Below are positions 24,828-32,276 of a DNA stretch of 64,000 nt, one piece after another. The stretch's first letter is position 1, and each line of letters opens with the position of its first letter. Origin of the DNA: Streptomyces sp. ITFR-16 (lineage in GTDB: Bacteria > Actinomycetota > Actinomycetes > Streptomycetales > Streptomycetaceae); contig NZ_CP134609.1 in assembly GCF_031844705.1 (NCBI RefSeq), positions 5,766,001 to 5,830,000 of the forward strand. The letters run 5' to 3'. The position numbers and the translations under genes were made by a program. The notes under the pieces were generated by a model, which ran no database searches, was not told where the DNA came from, and saw only the letters and a list, made by a program, of their open reading frames with translations.

Positions 24828-26174
24828 TTAGTCAGGAGCGGTACGCCCCACGAGAGGCGCCTGCCCCAGTGGAACCGGCCTACACACAGGAGGAGGCATC
24901 GTGGCCGCGGACGGTTGCATACCGCTTTCGCCGCAGCCGGGTCCGGCCGCCCCCACCCCGTGCTCCACGTCCTCGGGCGCCTCAAGGAGCGCCACCGCGC
25001 AGGCCGTCTCCCCGTTCGCGTACGGGAGCCTCAGCACGCCCTCGCGGGACCAGACCCCGCTGCCGGCCTGCCAGCCCACGGGCGCGGCGAGCTGGTGCAG
25101 CCGGCGGCCAGCCGGACGCCAGACGCCGACCCAGCTGCCCGCCGCCCCGTCGATCCGAAGGGCCACCGCACAGCTCTCCGGCATCAGCATCTGGCCCGGC
25201 TGCACGGCGAACGGCGTCACGGCGCAGTCCGGCAGCCGCAGGCACTCCGGGAAGCGCACCGGCAGACAGCTGCCCAGCACCCCCCAGCCGAGCCGGTCGT
25301 GTCCGGGCGCGTCCGAGCGGATCAGCAGCAGGCCGCTGTCCGGATCGGCCAGCAGCAGCCGGTCGTTGCTGTCGGGCGCGATCTGCAGCAGCGGCGTCAT
25401 CTCGGCGCCCCGCCCCAGGTCCACCGCGACCGCCTTCACCGGGCCGCCGCCCGCCGGCTCCCGGTCCAGGGCCAGCAGCCGGCCCGCCCGGTCCAGCCAG
25501 ACCCCGCCGGAGCAGCGGCCCGGCAGATCCGCGAGGTGCTCCGGCCCGAAGGCGCCGCCGGCCACCCGCCAGAGCGAGGTGGAGTACTCGCCGACCGACA
25601 GGGCGTACGCGCTGGTGCCGTCCGGCGAGGGCGGCAGCAGGGTCATCGCCTCGCATGCGACGGCCCCCAGCAGGAGTTCGCCCGTGCCGGGGCCGGTCGG
25701 GTAGAGCAGTGAGAAGGTGTGCCGGTCCGCGACCCGGCGCCCGATCAGCACCCGCCCGTCGGCCAGCGGCAGCACCTGGGAGTCGGCCTCCTCCGGCTGG
25801 TCGAGCGGGAGCGGTACGGCGTACGGCTCGGGCCCGTCCAGCGTCCAGCGCTCCACGAACCAGGCGGCGTCGGCCCCGCCGCCGGTCCCGCCGGACGCGT
25901 CACGGGCGGCCGTGAGCCGGGCGGCGTACGCACCGTCGGCCGTGAGCGTGAACGCGGGCAAAACCGTTTCGCCAGGGGCCGGTGGTTCCGCTGCTCCGGC
26001 CGCTTCCGCCGCCGTGTCCAGGGCGTCGTCGAGCGCGTCCGCCGTCTGCTCCGCCGACGCCTCCGCCGGATCCGTCGGCGTTTCGGCCGCGTCCGGTTCG
26101 TCGGACTCCGGCTCCACCGTCTCGCCGGTTCCGGCCGCCTCAGCGGTCCCGTCCTCGATGGCACAGGCAGTCAT
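24828..26174 (-). CDS. Hypothetical protein, probable beta-propeller
   Basis: 448 residues. An acidic Glu/Ala/Thr/Asp-rich N-terminal region (about 1-65) precedes repeated blocks of the kind PLADGRVLIGRRV, LLPPSPDGTSAYALSVGE and LLLADPDSGLLLIRSD that resemble blades of a WD40/TolB-like beta-propeller. There is no signal peptide, so it should be cytosolic. ATG 26174 is chosen because GGAGGTG lies about 10 nt upstream. Divergent from the iron-regulated siderophore-binding gene. I do not recognise a function. Confidence 0.75.
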   Translation of the reverse strand: MTACAIEDGTAEAAGTGETVEPESDEPDAAETPTDPAEASAEQTADALDDALDTAAEAAGAAEPPAPGETVLPAFTLTADGAYAARLTAARDASGGTGGGADAAWFVERWTLDGPEPYAVPLPLDQPEEADSQVLPLADGRVLIGRRVADRHTFSLLYPTGPGTGELLLGAVACEAMTLLPPSPDGTSAYALSVGEYSTSLWRVAGGAFGPEHLADLPGRCSGGVWLDRAGRLLALDREPAGGGPVKAVAVDLGRGAEMTPLLQIAPDSNDRLLLADPDSGLLLIRSDAPGHDRLGWGVLGSCLPVRFPECLRLPDCAVTPFAVQPGQMLMPESCAVALRIDGAAGSWVGVWRPAGRRLHQLAAPVGWQAGSGVWSREGVLRLPYANGETACAVALLEAPEDVEHGVGAAGPGCGESGMQPSAATMPPPVCRPVPLGQAPLVGRTAPD

Positions 26175-26319
26175 CGACTCATCACCTCCGGCAACCGAAG
26201 CTAGTTTTCGCACTTCCTGCCGAACAACACGAGCCACGTCACTTCACACATAAGGGTGGCGATGCCCGGATTCGCCTGAGAGGCCGGGGGTGGGTGTGCA
26301 TCGAGAGAAATCGGGTGCC

Positions 26320-26338
26320 TAAGGTTAGGCATTCCTAA
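26320..26338. promoter_or_regulatory. Iron box (DmdR/IdeR type)
   Basis: TAAGGTTAGGCATTCCTAA matches 15 of 19 positions of the IdeR/DmdR consensus TTAGGTTAGGCTAACCTAA. It lies 35 bp before the siderophore-binding lipoprotein start, so repression under iron sufficiency is expected. Confidence 0.75.
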
Positions 26339-26372
26339 GAAGTGCCTGTGTGCCCCCCAACTGGAGCAAGTG

Positions 26373-27416
26373 ATGTCCCTTCGACGCCGCGGCACTGCCG
26401 CAGTCGGCCTGGCCGTAGTGGCCGCCCTGTCCCTCTCGGCCTGCGGAAGCGACGACGGGGGGACCGCCGGATCGGGCGGGGCCGGCGACGGGAGCGGGAA
26501 GAAGGCCGCGGTCGCGACGGGCGGCAAGGACTTCGGCGACGCGGCGCAGAAGACGGCGGCGTACGGCACCGACGCCCCGGCCGGTCAGTTCCCCCGCACG
26601 CTCACCCACGCCATGGGCACGACCGAGCTGAAGGCCGCCCCGAAGCGCGTCGTCGTGCTGGACGTCGGCGAGTTCGACAACGTTGTTTCGCTGGGTGTGA
26701 AGCCGGTCGGCTACGCCCCCTCGGAGGGCGACGCGGCCATCCCCTCGTACCTGAAGAAGGACGCGGGCGACCCCAAGAACGTCGGCACGATCAACAACCT
26801 CAACCTCGAGGCGATCGCGGGCCTGAAGCCCGACCTGATCCTCGGCAGCCAGCTGCGCGCCGCCGACAAGTACGACGAGCTGTCCAAGATCGCGCCGACC
26901 GTGTTCTCCATCCGCCCGGGCTTCACCTGGAAGGAGAACTACCTGCTCAACGCGGCGGCGCTCGACAGGACCGCCAAGGCGAAGGCCGCACTCGGCGCCT
27001 ACGAGGCGAACGCGAAGAAGCTCGGCGAGGACATCGGCCCCGAGAAGCCGACCGTCTCGATGGTCCGCTACCTGCCTGACCGCATCCGCCTCTACGCCAA
27101 GGCCTCCTTCATCGGCACGATCCTTCAGGATGTCGGCCTGCCCCGCCCCGAGAACCAGCAGATCAACGACCTCGCCGCCGAGATCAGCCCGGAGAGGATC
27201 GACGAGGCCGACGCCGACTGGATCTTCACCGGTGTGTACGGGGACGTGAAGGCCACCGAGCGGGACACCGCCCAGGCCAACCCGCTGTGGAAGAACCTGA
27301 AGGCCGTCAAGGAGGGCCGGGCCAAGAACGTCTCCGACGAGACCTGGTACCTCGGCCTCGGTGTCACCTCCGCCGAGCTGGTCCTCGACGACCTGCGCGC
27401 GGACCTGGTGAAGTAA
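26373..27416 (+). CDS. Iron-siderophore ABC transporter substrate-binding lipoprotein
   Basis: 347 residues. A signal peptide ends in lipobox LSLSAC (Cys24). A FecB/FepB-like periplasmic-binding fold follows: KRVVVLDVGEFDNVVSLGVKPVGYA, LNLEAIAGLKPDLILGS and the late NPLWKNLKAVKEGRAKNV, the pattern of clade III helical-backbone binding proteins. It should deliver ferric siderophores to a permease encoded elsewhere, since no permease or ATPase is adjacent. ATG 26373 (GGAG 6 nt upstream) is preferred over GTG 26370. An iron box overlaps its promoter. Confidence 0.92.
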   Translation: MSLRRRGTAAVGLAVVAALSLSACGSDDGGTAGSGGAGDGSGKKAAVATGGKDFGDAAQKTAAYGTDAPAGQFPRTLTHAMGTTELKAAPKRVVVLDVGEFDNVVSLGVKPVGYAPSEGDAAIPSYLKKDAGDPKNVGTINNLNLEAIAGLKPDLILGSQLRAADKYDELSKIAPTVFSIRPGFTWKENYLLNAAALDRTAKAKAALGAYEANAKKLGEDIGPEKPTVSMVRYLPDRIRLYAKASFIGTILQDVGLPRPENQQINDLAAEISPERIDEADADWIFTGVYGDVKATERDTAQANPLWKNLKAVKEGRAKNVSDETWYLGLGVTSAELVLDDLRADLVK

Positions 27417-27469
27417 CGGTTCGCTCGCGGCGGCCGCACAGGACGGCGGTCCGCTCCCGGAGGCCCCCG

Positions 27470-27506
27470 GGGGCACGGAGGACAGGTAGCCTTTCCTCCG
27501 TGCCCC
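27470..27506 (+). terminator. Hairpin overlapping the Nif3-like start codon
   Basis: A perfect 13-bp stem (27470-27482 with 27494-27506) and 11-nt loop. It lies 53 bp past the siderophore-binding stop, but its 3' arm contains the GTG start (27500) of the next gene, so it may both terminate and mask initiation. Confidence 0.6.
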
Positions 27507-28336
27507 GTCTGTCTGATGTCATCTCCGAGCTCGACGCCCTCTGGCCGCCCGAGCGGGCCGAAGGATGGGACGCGGTCGGCACCGTCTGCGGTGACCCGGA
27601 CGCCCACGTCGACCGGGTGCTCCTCGCCGTCGACCCCGTCCAGCAGATCGCCGACGAGGCGATGAAGCTCGGCGCCCAGCTGATCGTCACCCACCACCCG
27701 CTCTATCTGCGCGGTACGACGACGGTCGCGGCCGGCACCTTCAAGGGCCGGGTCGTGCACACCCTCATCAAGCACGACATCGCGCTGCACGTCGCCCACA
27801 CCAACGCCGACTCGGCGGACCCCGGTGTCTCCGACGCCCTGGCCGGCGCCCTCGGCCTGCGCGTCGAGCGGCCGCTCGTGCCGGACCCCACCGACCCCGC
27901 GGGCCGCCGCGGACTCGGCCGGATCTGCACGCTCGACCACCCCGAGACCCTGCGCGCGTTCGCCGCCCGCGCCGCCGCCCGGCTGCCCGCCACCGCGCAG
28001 GGCATCCGCCTCGCCGGCGACCCTGACGCCCTCGTACGCACCGTCGCGGTCAGCGGCGGCTCCGGCGACAGCCTCTTCGACGCGGTGCGCGCCGCCGGTG
28101 CGGACGCCTTCCTCACCGCCGACCTGCGCCACCACCCGGCCTCCGAGGCCGTCCAGCACTCGCCGCTCGGCCTGGTCGATGCCGCACACTGGGCCACCGA
28201 GTGGCCGTGGTGCGAGCAGGCCGCGGCACAGCTCGACGCGATTTCCGACCGCCACGGATGGGACCTGCGGGTCCATGTCTCGAAGCAGGTCACCGACCCC
28301 TGGACCACCCACCACTCTTCTGGAGCCCCCAACTGA
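27500..28336 (+). CDS. Nif3-like dinuclear metal centre protein
   Basis: 278 residues. Metal-binding motifs of the YbgI/Nif3 family are visible: LIVTHHPLYL with paired His, HVAHTNAD, and the C-terminal TADLRHHPA and DAAHWATEW with His and Glu. Family members form toroidal hexamers with two metal ions per subunit; one proposed role is as a GTP cyclohydrolase-like or hydrolase enzyme, but it is not settled. GTG 27500 is chosen since family N-termini read PRLSDVI here. Its stop overlaps the CTG start of the zinc ribbon gene as CTGA. Confidence 0.9.
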   Translation: MPRLSDVISELDALWPPERAEGWDAVGTVCGDPDAHVDRVLLAVDPVQQIADEAMKLGAQLIVTHHPLYLRGTTTVAAGTFKGRVVHTLIKHDIALHVAHTNADSADPGVSDALAGALGLRVERPLVPDPTDPAGRRGLGRICTLDHPETLRAFAARAAARLPATAQGIRLAGDPDALVRTVAVSGGSGDSLFDAVRAAGADAFLTADLRHHPASEAVQHSPLGLVDAAHWATEWPWCEQAAAQLDAISDRHGWDLRVHVSKQVTDPWTTHHSSGAPN

Positions 28337-29076
28337 ACGCCGCGCCCGCCGACCAGATCCGACTCCTCGACGTCCAGGCCCTCGACCAGCGTCTCTCCCA
28401 GCTCGCGCACAAGCGCAAGTCCCTCCCCGAGCACGCCGAGATCGAGTCGCTCACGGCCGACCTCACCCAGCTCCGCGACCTCCTCGTCGCCTCGACGACC
28501 GAGGAGAGCGACACCGCCCGCGAGCAGACCAAGGCCGAGCAGGACGTCGACCAGGTCCGCCAGCGCGCCGCCCGCGACCAGCAGCGCCTGGACTCCGGTG
28601 CGGTCACCTCGCCCAAGGACCTGGAGAGCCTCCAGCGCGAGATCGTCTCGCTGGCCAAGCGCCAGGGCGACCTGGAGGACGTCGTCCTCGAGGTCATGGA
28701 GCGCCGCGAGTCCGCGCAGGAGCGCGTCGCCGAGCTGACCGACCGGGTCTCCGCCGTGCAGGCCAAGGCCGACGACGCGATCGCCCGCCGGGACGCGGCC
28801 ACAGAGGAGCTCGACGCGGAGACCGCCACGGTCACCAAGGAGCGCGAGGTCGTCGCCGGTTCCGTCCCCGCCGACCTGCTCAAGCTGTACGAGAAGCTCC
28901 GCGTCCAGCAGGGCGGGGTGGGCGCCGCCCGCCTCTACCAGCGCCGCTGCGAGGGCTGCCGCCTCGAACTCAACATCACCGAGGTCAACGACGTGAAGGC
29001 CGCGTCCCCCGACACCGTGCTGCGCTGCGAGAACTGCCACCGCATCCTGGTGCGCACGGCCGACTCGGGTCTGTAA
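28333..29076 (+). CDS. Coiled-coil zinc ribbon protein (C4-type)
   Basis: 247 residues. A long alpha-helical coiled coil (about 15-180, rich in Glu, Gln, Arg and Leu heptads) is followed by a C4 zinc ribbon with Cys206-x2-Cys209 and Cys232-x2-Cys235. The family (zf-RING_7, like CT398/HP0958) is linked in other bacteria to nucleic-acid or secretion chaperone roles; the role here is unknown. No ATG, GTG or TTG is suitably placed. CTG 28333 has GGAG 7 nt upstream and overlaps the Nif3 stop by three bases, so a rare CTG start is likely. Confidence 0.88.
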   Translation: MNAAPADQIRLLDVQALDQRLSQLAHKRKSLPEHAEIESLTADLTQLRDLLVASTTEESDTAREQTKAEQDVDQVRQRAARDQQRLDSGAVTSPKDLESLQREIVSLAKRQGDLEDVVLEVMERRESAQERVAELTDRVSAVQAKADDAIARRDAATEELDAETATVTKEREVVAGSVPADLLKLYEKLRVQQGGVGAARLYQRRCEGCRLELNITEVNDVKAASPDTVLRCENCHRILVRTADSGL

Positions 29077-30359
29077 TGACGCAGCCGCGCCAGTTCGTCG
29101 TCGAGGCCGACGGCGGCTCCCGGGGCAACCCGGGGCCCGCCGGCTACGGCGCGGTCGTCATCGACCCGGCGACGGGGGAGACCCTGGCCGAGGCCGCCGA
29201 GTACATCGGCGTGGCGACGAACAACGTCGCGGAGTACAAGGGCCTCATCGCCGGTCTGCGGGCCGCGAAGGCGCTCGTGCCGGACGCCTCGGCCGACGGA
29301 GCGCTGCGGGTCCACGTCCGGATGGACTCCAAGCTGGTCGTGGAGCAGATGTCGGGCCGCTGGAAGATCAAGCACCCGGACATGAAGCCGCTCGCGGCCG
29401 AGGCCGCGCGCATCCTCCCGGCATCCGCCGTGACCTACGAGTGGATCCCGCGCGCCCAGAACAAGCACGCGGACCGGCTCGCCAACGAGGCGATGGACGC
29501 GGGCAAGCGGGGCAAGCAGTGGGAGGCGTCCGCCTCGACGGCCGCCCTCGACACCCCCAAGTCCTCCGTGGCCGCCGTCCTGCCGCCGGTCTCGGGCCCG
29601 CCCGGTGACGCGACGGCCGGCGCGGCACGGGCCAGGGCGGCACTGAACCGGCCCGCCGTCCCGGCGGCGCCCGCAGAGCGGCCCTCGGCCGACCCGGTCA
29701 CTCCGCAGACCGGCTGGAGCGCGGCCCCCGACCTCGGCGCGCCCGCCACCTTCGTCCTGCTGCGCCACGGCGAGACCGCCCTCACCCCGGAGAAGCGGTT
29801 CTCCGGGAGCGGCGGCACCGATCCCGAACTCTCCGCCGCCGGCCGCGACCAGGCCGAGCGCGCCGCCGAGGCCTTCGCCGCTCGGGGGACCGTGCAGGAG
29901 ATCGTCAGCTCACCGCTGCGCCGCTGCCGCGAGACGGCCGCGGCGGTCGCCGCCCGGCTGGGCCTGGACGTCACGGTCGAGGACGGGCTGCGCGAGACGG
30001 ACTTCGGGGCCTGGGAGGGCCTCACGTTCGGCGAGGTCAGGGAGCGGTACGGCGCCGATCTGGACGCCTGGCTCGCCTCCCCGGACGTGGCCCCCACCGG
30101 CGGCGGCGAGAGCTTCGCGGAGGTGGCGCGCCGGGTCGCGGCCGCCCGCGACCGGCTCGTCACCCGCCATGCCGGGCGCACGGTCCTGCTGGTCACGCAT
30201 GTCACGCCGATCAAGACCCTGGTGCGGCTGGCGCTGGGCGCCCCGCCCGAATCCCTGTTCCGGATGGAGCTCTCGGCGGCCTCGGTCTCGGCGGTGGCGT
30301 ACTACGCGGACGGCAACGCCTCCGTACGGCTGCTGAACGACACCTCGCACCTGCGGTAG
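29076..30359 (+). CDS. Bifunctional RNase H / acid phosphatase (CobC-like)
   Basis: 427 residues. The N-terminal RNase HI domain (about 7-140) has FVVEADGGSRGNPGPAG with Asp12, the Glu in NNVAEYKGL and the Asp in RMDSKLVVEQ; it removes RNA from RNA:DNA hybrids. A Pro/Ala-rich linker (about 150-225) joins a histidine-phosphatase domain with FVLLRHGETA (His231), SSPLRRCRETA and LLVTHVTPIKT. The same fusion is known from mycobacterial Rv2228c, where the phosphatase half resembles alpha-ribazole phosphatase of cobalamin synthesis. TAATG overlap with the zinc ribbon gene shows tight coupling. Confidence 0.93.
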   Translation: MTQPRQFVVEADGGSRGNPGPAGYGAVVIDPATGETLAEAAEYIGVATNNVAEYKGLIAGLRAAKALVPDASADGALRVHVRMDSKLVVEQMSGRWKIKHPDMKPLAAEAARILPASAVTYEWIPRAQNKHADRLANEAMDAGKRGKQWEASASTAALDTPKSSVAAVLPPVSGPPGDATAGAARARAALNRPAVPAAPAERPSADPVTPQTGWSAAPDLGAPATFVLLRHGETALTPEKRFSGSGGTDPELSAAGRDQAERAAEAFAARGTVQEIVSSPLRRCRETAAAVAARLGLDVTVEDGLRETDFGAWEGLTFGEVRERYGADLDAWLASPDVAPTGGGESFAEVARRVAAARDRLVTRHAGRTVLLVTHVTPIKTLVRLALGAPPESLFRMELSAASVSAVAYYADGNASVRLLNDTSHLR

Positions 30360-30390
30360 CCGGCGCGGTCACCGGCCCCCGGACAGCACT

Positions 30391-30426
30391 CGGCCCCATC
30401 GGCCGGGGGGAAGTCCGATGGGGCCG
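30391..30426 (+). terminator. Hairpin after the RNase H/phosphatase gene
   Basis: A perfect 12-bp stem (30391-30402 with 30415-30426) and 12-nt loop, 31 bp after the stop codon. Confidence 0.7.
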
Positions 30427-30587
30427 GGGCGGTTCCGGCAGGCCGGGGGATTGCCTGACGGAACCCGGGTCACCCGGAGTACGGGGCACGTCCCTACAAG
30501 GTGTCGTGCCCCGATTGCCGGGGAGCATGCATGCGAATACGCGACGGGTTCGCCGCTGAACGCGCGACGGTCCGCCGTCGCGCGCAC
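30427..30587. other. Structured convergent intergenic region
   Basis: Between the two convergent units, besides the hairpin at 30391-30426, lie three more: 30431-30465 (12 pairs with one mismatch), 30482-30513 (9-bp perfect stem, 14-nt loop) and 30562-30583 (9-bp perfect stem, TCCG loop). The last lies against the KDPG aldolase stop and is probably its terminator. No ORF is convincing here. Confidence 0.55.
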
Positions 30588-31208
30588 TCAGCCGCGCAGG
30601 GCCGCCGCCTCGGCGGCCAGCCGCTCCACCCGGGCCCAGTCCCGGGCCGCGACCGCGTCGCCGGGAACCATCCAGCTGCCGCCCACACAGCCCACGTTGG
30701 GCAGGGCCAGGTAGGACGGAGCCGAGGCGAGCGAGATGCCGCCCGTCGGGCAGAACCGGGCCTGCGGAAGCGGGGCGGACAGCGCCTTCAGATAGGCCGT
30801 GCCGCCCGCCGCCTCGGCCGGGAAGAACTTCATTCCGGTCACCCCGCGTTCCAGCAGCGCGACCACCTCGGACGTCGTCGAGACGCCGGGGAGGAACGGC
30901 AGCCCCGACTCCTGCATCGCGTCCAGCAGGGTGTCCGTCCAGCCGGGGCTGACCAGGAACCGGGCCCCGGCATCCGCGGTGTCGGAGACGTTCCGCGCCG
31001 AGATCACCGTGCCCGCGCCGACCACCGCGTCCGGCACCTCCGCCGCAATGGCGCGGATCGCGTCCAGGGCGGCCGCCGTGCGCAGGGTCACCTCGATCGC
31101 CGGAAGCCCGCCCGCGACCAGCGCCCGGGCGAGCGGCACCGCGTCGGCGGCGTCCTCCAGGACGACGACGGGCACGACGGGGGCAAGATCCAGCACGGAT
31201 GAGGTCAT
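30588..31208 (-). CDS. eda: KHG/KDPG aldolase
   Basis: 206 residues, normal length. The Schiff-base Lys127 is in GVTGMKFFPAE, and the catalytic Glu39 in PAIEVTLRT. AGTVIS and CPTGGIS are phosphate/carboxylate-binding blocks. It splits 2-keto-3-deoxy-6-phosphogluconate into pyruvate and glyceraldehyde-3-phosphate (Entner-Doudoroff or hexuronate breakdown), or 4-hydroxy-2-oxoglutarate. It stands alone; no kinase or dehydratase of the pathway is adjacent. A 16-bp palindrome at 31240-31255 lies 31 bp before the ATG and may be the operator. Confidence 0.92.
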   Translation of the reverse strand: MTSSVLDLAPVVPVVVLEDAADAVPLARALVAGGLPAIEVTLRTAAALDAIRAIAAEVPDAVVGAGTVISARNVSDTADAGARFLVSPGWTDTLLDAMQESGLPFLPGVSTTSEVVALLERGVTGMKFFPAEAAGGTAYLKALSAPLPQARFCPTGGISLASAPSYLALPNVGCVGGSWMVPGDAVAARDWARVERLAAEAAALRG

Positions 31209-31239
31209 GGCCTCATCCTGCCTCGCGCACCGCACTGTA

Positions 31240-31255
31240 CGCAACGAGCGTTGCG
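31240..31255. promoter_or_regulatory. Palindrome CGCAACG-AG-CGTTGCG upstream of eda
   Basis: Perfect 7-bp arms with a 2-bp centre. A further TGCAACG half-site follows at 31261. Position suggests an operator; the regulator is unknown. Confidence 0.5.
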
Positions 31256-31306
31256 CATGGTGCAACGCACGGGGGTCTGCTCACCCGTCACGGAGGCCGC
31301 TCCCCG

Positions 31307-32107
31307 TCAGTGGATCTCCGTCACCACCACATCGAGCTGCCACGCCTTGCCCGGCTTGGCGGGGGCCTCGGCCTCCACCACGTAACCGAGATCCCGCAGG
31401 GCCGTCACCAGCTCTGCCGGCCCCTTCGGCGCGGCGCCGGCCAGCAGCAGATCGCGGACCATCCGGCCCTTGGTCGCCTTGTTGAAGTGGCTGACCACCG
31501 AGCGCTTCTCCACGCCGTCCACCAGCTGGGAGTGCAGCACCCGCACGCTCGCCGTGCGCCCGGCGACCTCGCCCTTCGGCTTCCACGCCGCCGTGTACGC
31601 GGACGAGCGCAGGTCCAGTACCAGACCGTCCCCGGCCGCCTCCGGCATGACCTCCGCCATCGGGGTCCGCCAGAACGCCCCGAGCGCGCCGGGGCCGGGC
31701 AGCTTCACGCCCATCGAGCAGCGGTAGGGCGGGATCCGGTCGCCGATGCGCACCGCGCCCCACAGCCCGGAGAACACCAGCAGCGACCTGGCGGCCAGCC
31801 GGCGCGCGGCCGGGTCCAGGGACGCCAGGTCCAGCGCGTCGTAGAGCACCCCGGTGTACAGCTCCCCGGCCGGACGCGTGCCCGCCGTCCGCAGCTCCAC
31901 GTTCTTCGCGACCTCGCCGCGCAGGCCCTCGCTCAGCCCCAGCACCTCGCGGGCCTTCTCCTCGTCCGCCGCACACAGCTCCACGAGCGCGTCCAGCACG
32001 GCGGCCCGCGCCTCGGCCAGGCCCGGCAGCGACAGCGACTCGGGCTTCAGGGGCGCCCCCCGCCCCGAAGCGGCCTTTCCCTCGGAGGGCGGCAACAGCA
32101 CGAGCAC
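31307..32107 (-). CDS. yaaA: Peroxide stress protein YaaA family
   Basis: 266 residues. The family start VLVLLPPSEGK and the blocks FSGLWGAVRIGDRIPPYR and VVSHFNKATKGRMVRDLL are clear. In E. coli YaaA limits free iron during peroxide stress and binds DNA; the biochemical activity is not firmly known. GTG 32107 is chosen since GGAG lies 7-10 nt upstream and homologues start with this motif. It is divergent from the RNB ribonuclease gene across a 169-bp gap that holds a CGTACGTACG palindrome at 32121-32130. Confidence 0.9.
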   Translation of the reverse strand: MLVLLPPSEGKAASGRGAPLKPESLSLPGLAEARAAVLDALVELCAADEEKAREVLGLSEGLRGEVAKNVELRTAGTRPAGELYTGVLYDALDLASLDPAARRLAARSLLVFSGLWGAVRIGDRIPPYRCSMGVKLPGPGALGAFWRTPMAEVMPEAAGDGLVLDLRSSAYTAAWKPKGEVAGRTASVRVLHSQLVDGVEKRSVVSHFNKATKGRMVRDLLLAGAAPKGPAELVTALRDLGYVVEAEAPAKPGKAWQLDVVVTEIH

Positions 32108-32276
32108 GGCGGTTCTCCTTCGTACGTACGGAAACGGGGCCCCGGCCTGCGCACACGGGTCCTGGCGGTGCGGCGCCCGGACCCGTTCGAAACCCCCGGC
32201 CAGCGTACGGGGCGCGGGCCCCGGACCCCGCTCCGCCCGGGATGCCACCGGCACCGCCCCGCCCTACGCTCGGTCC

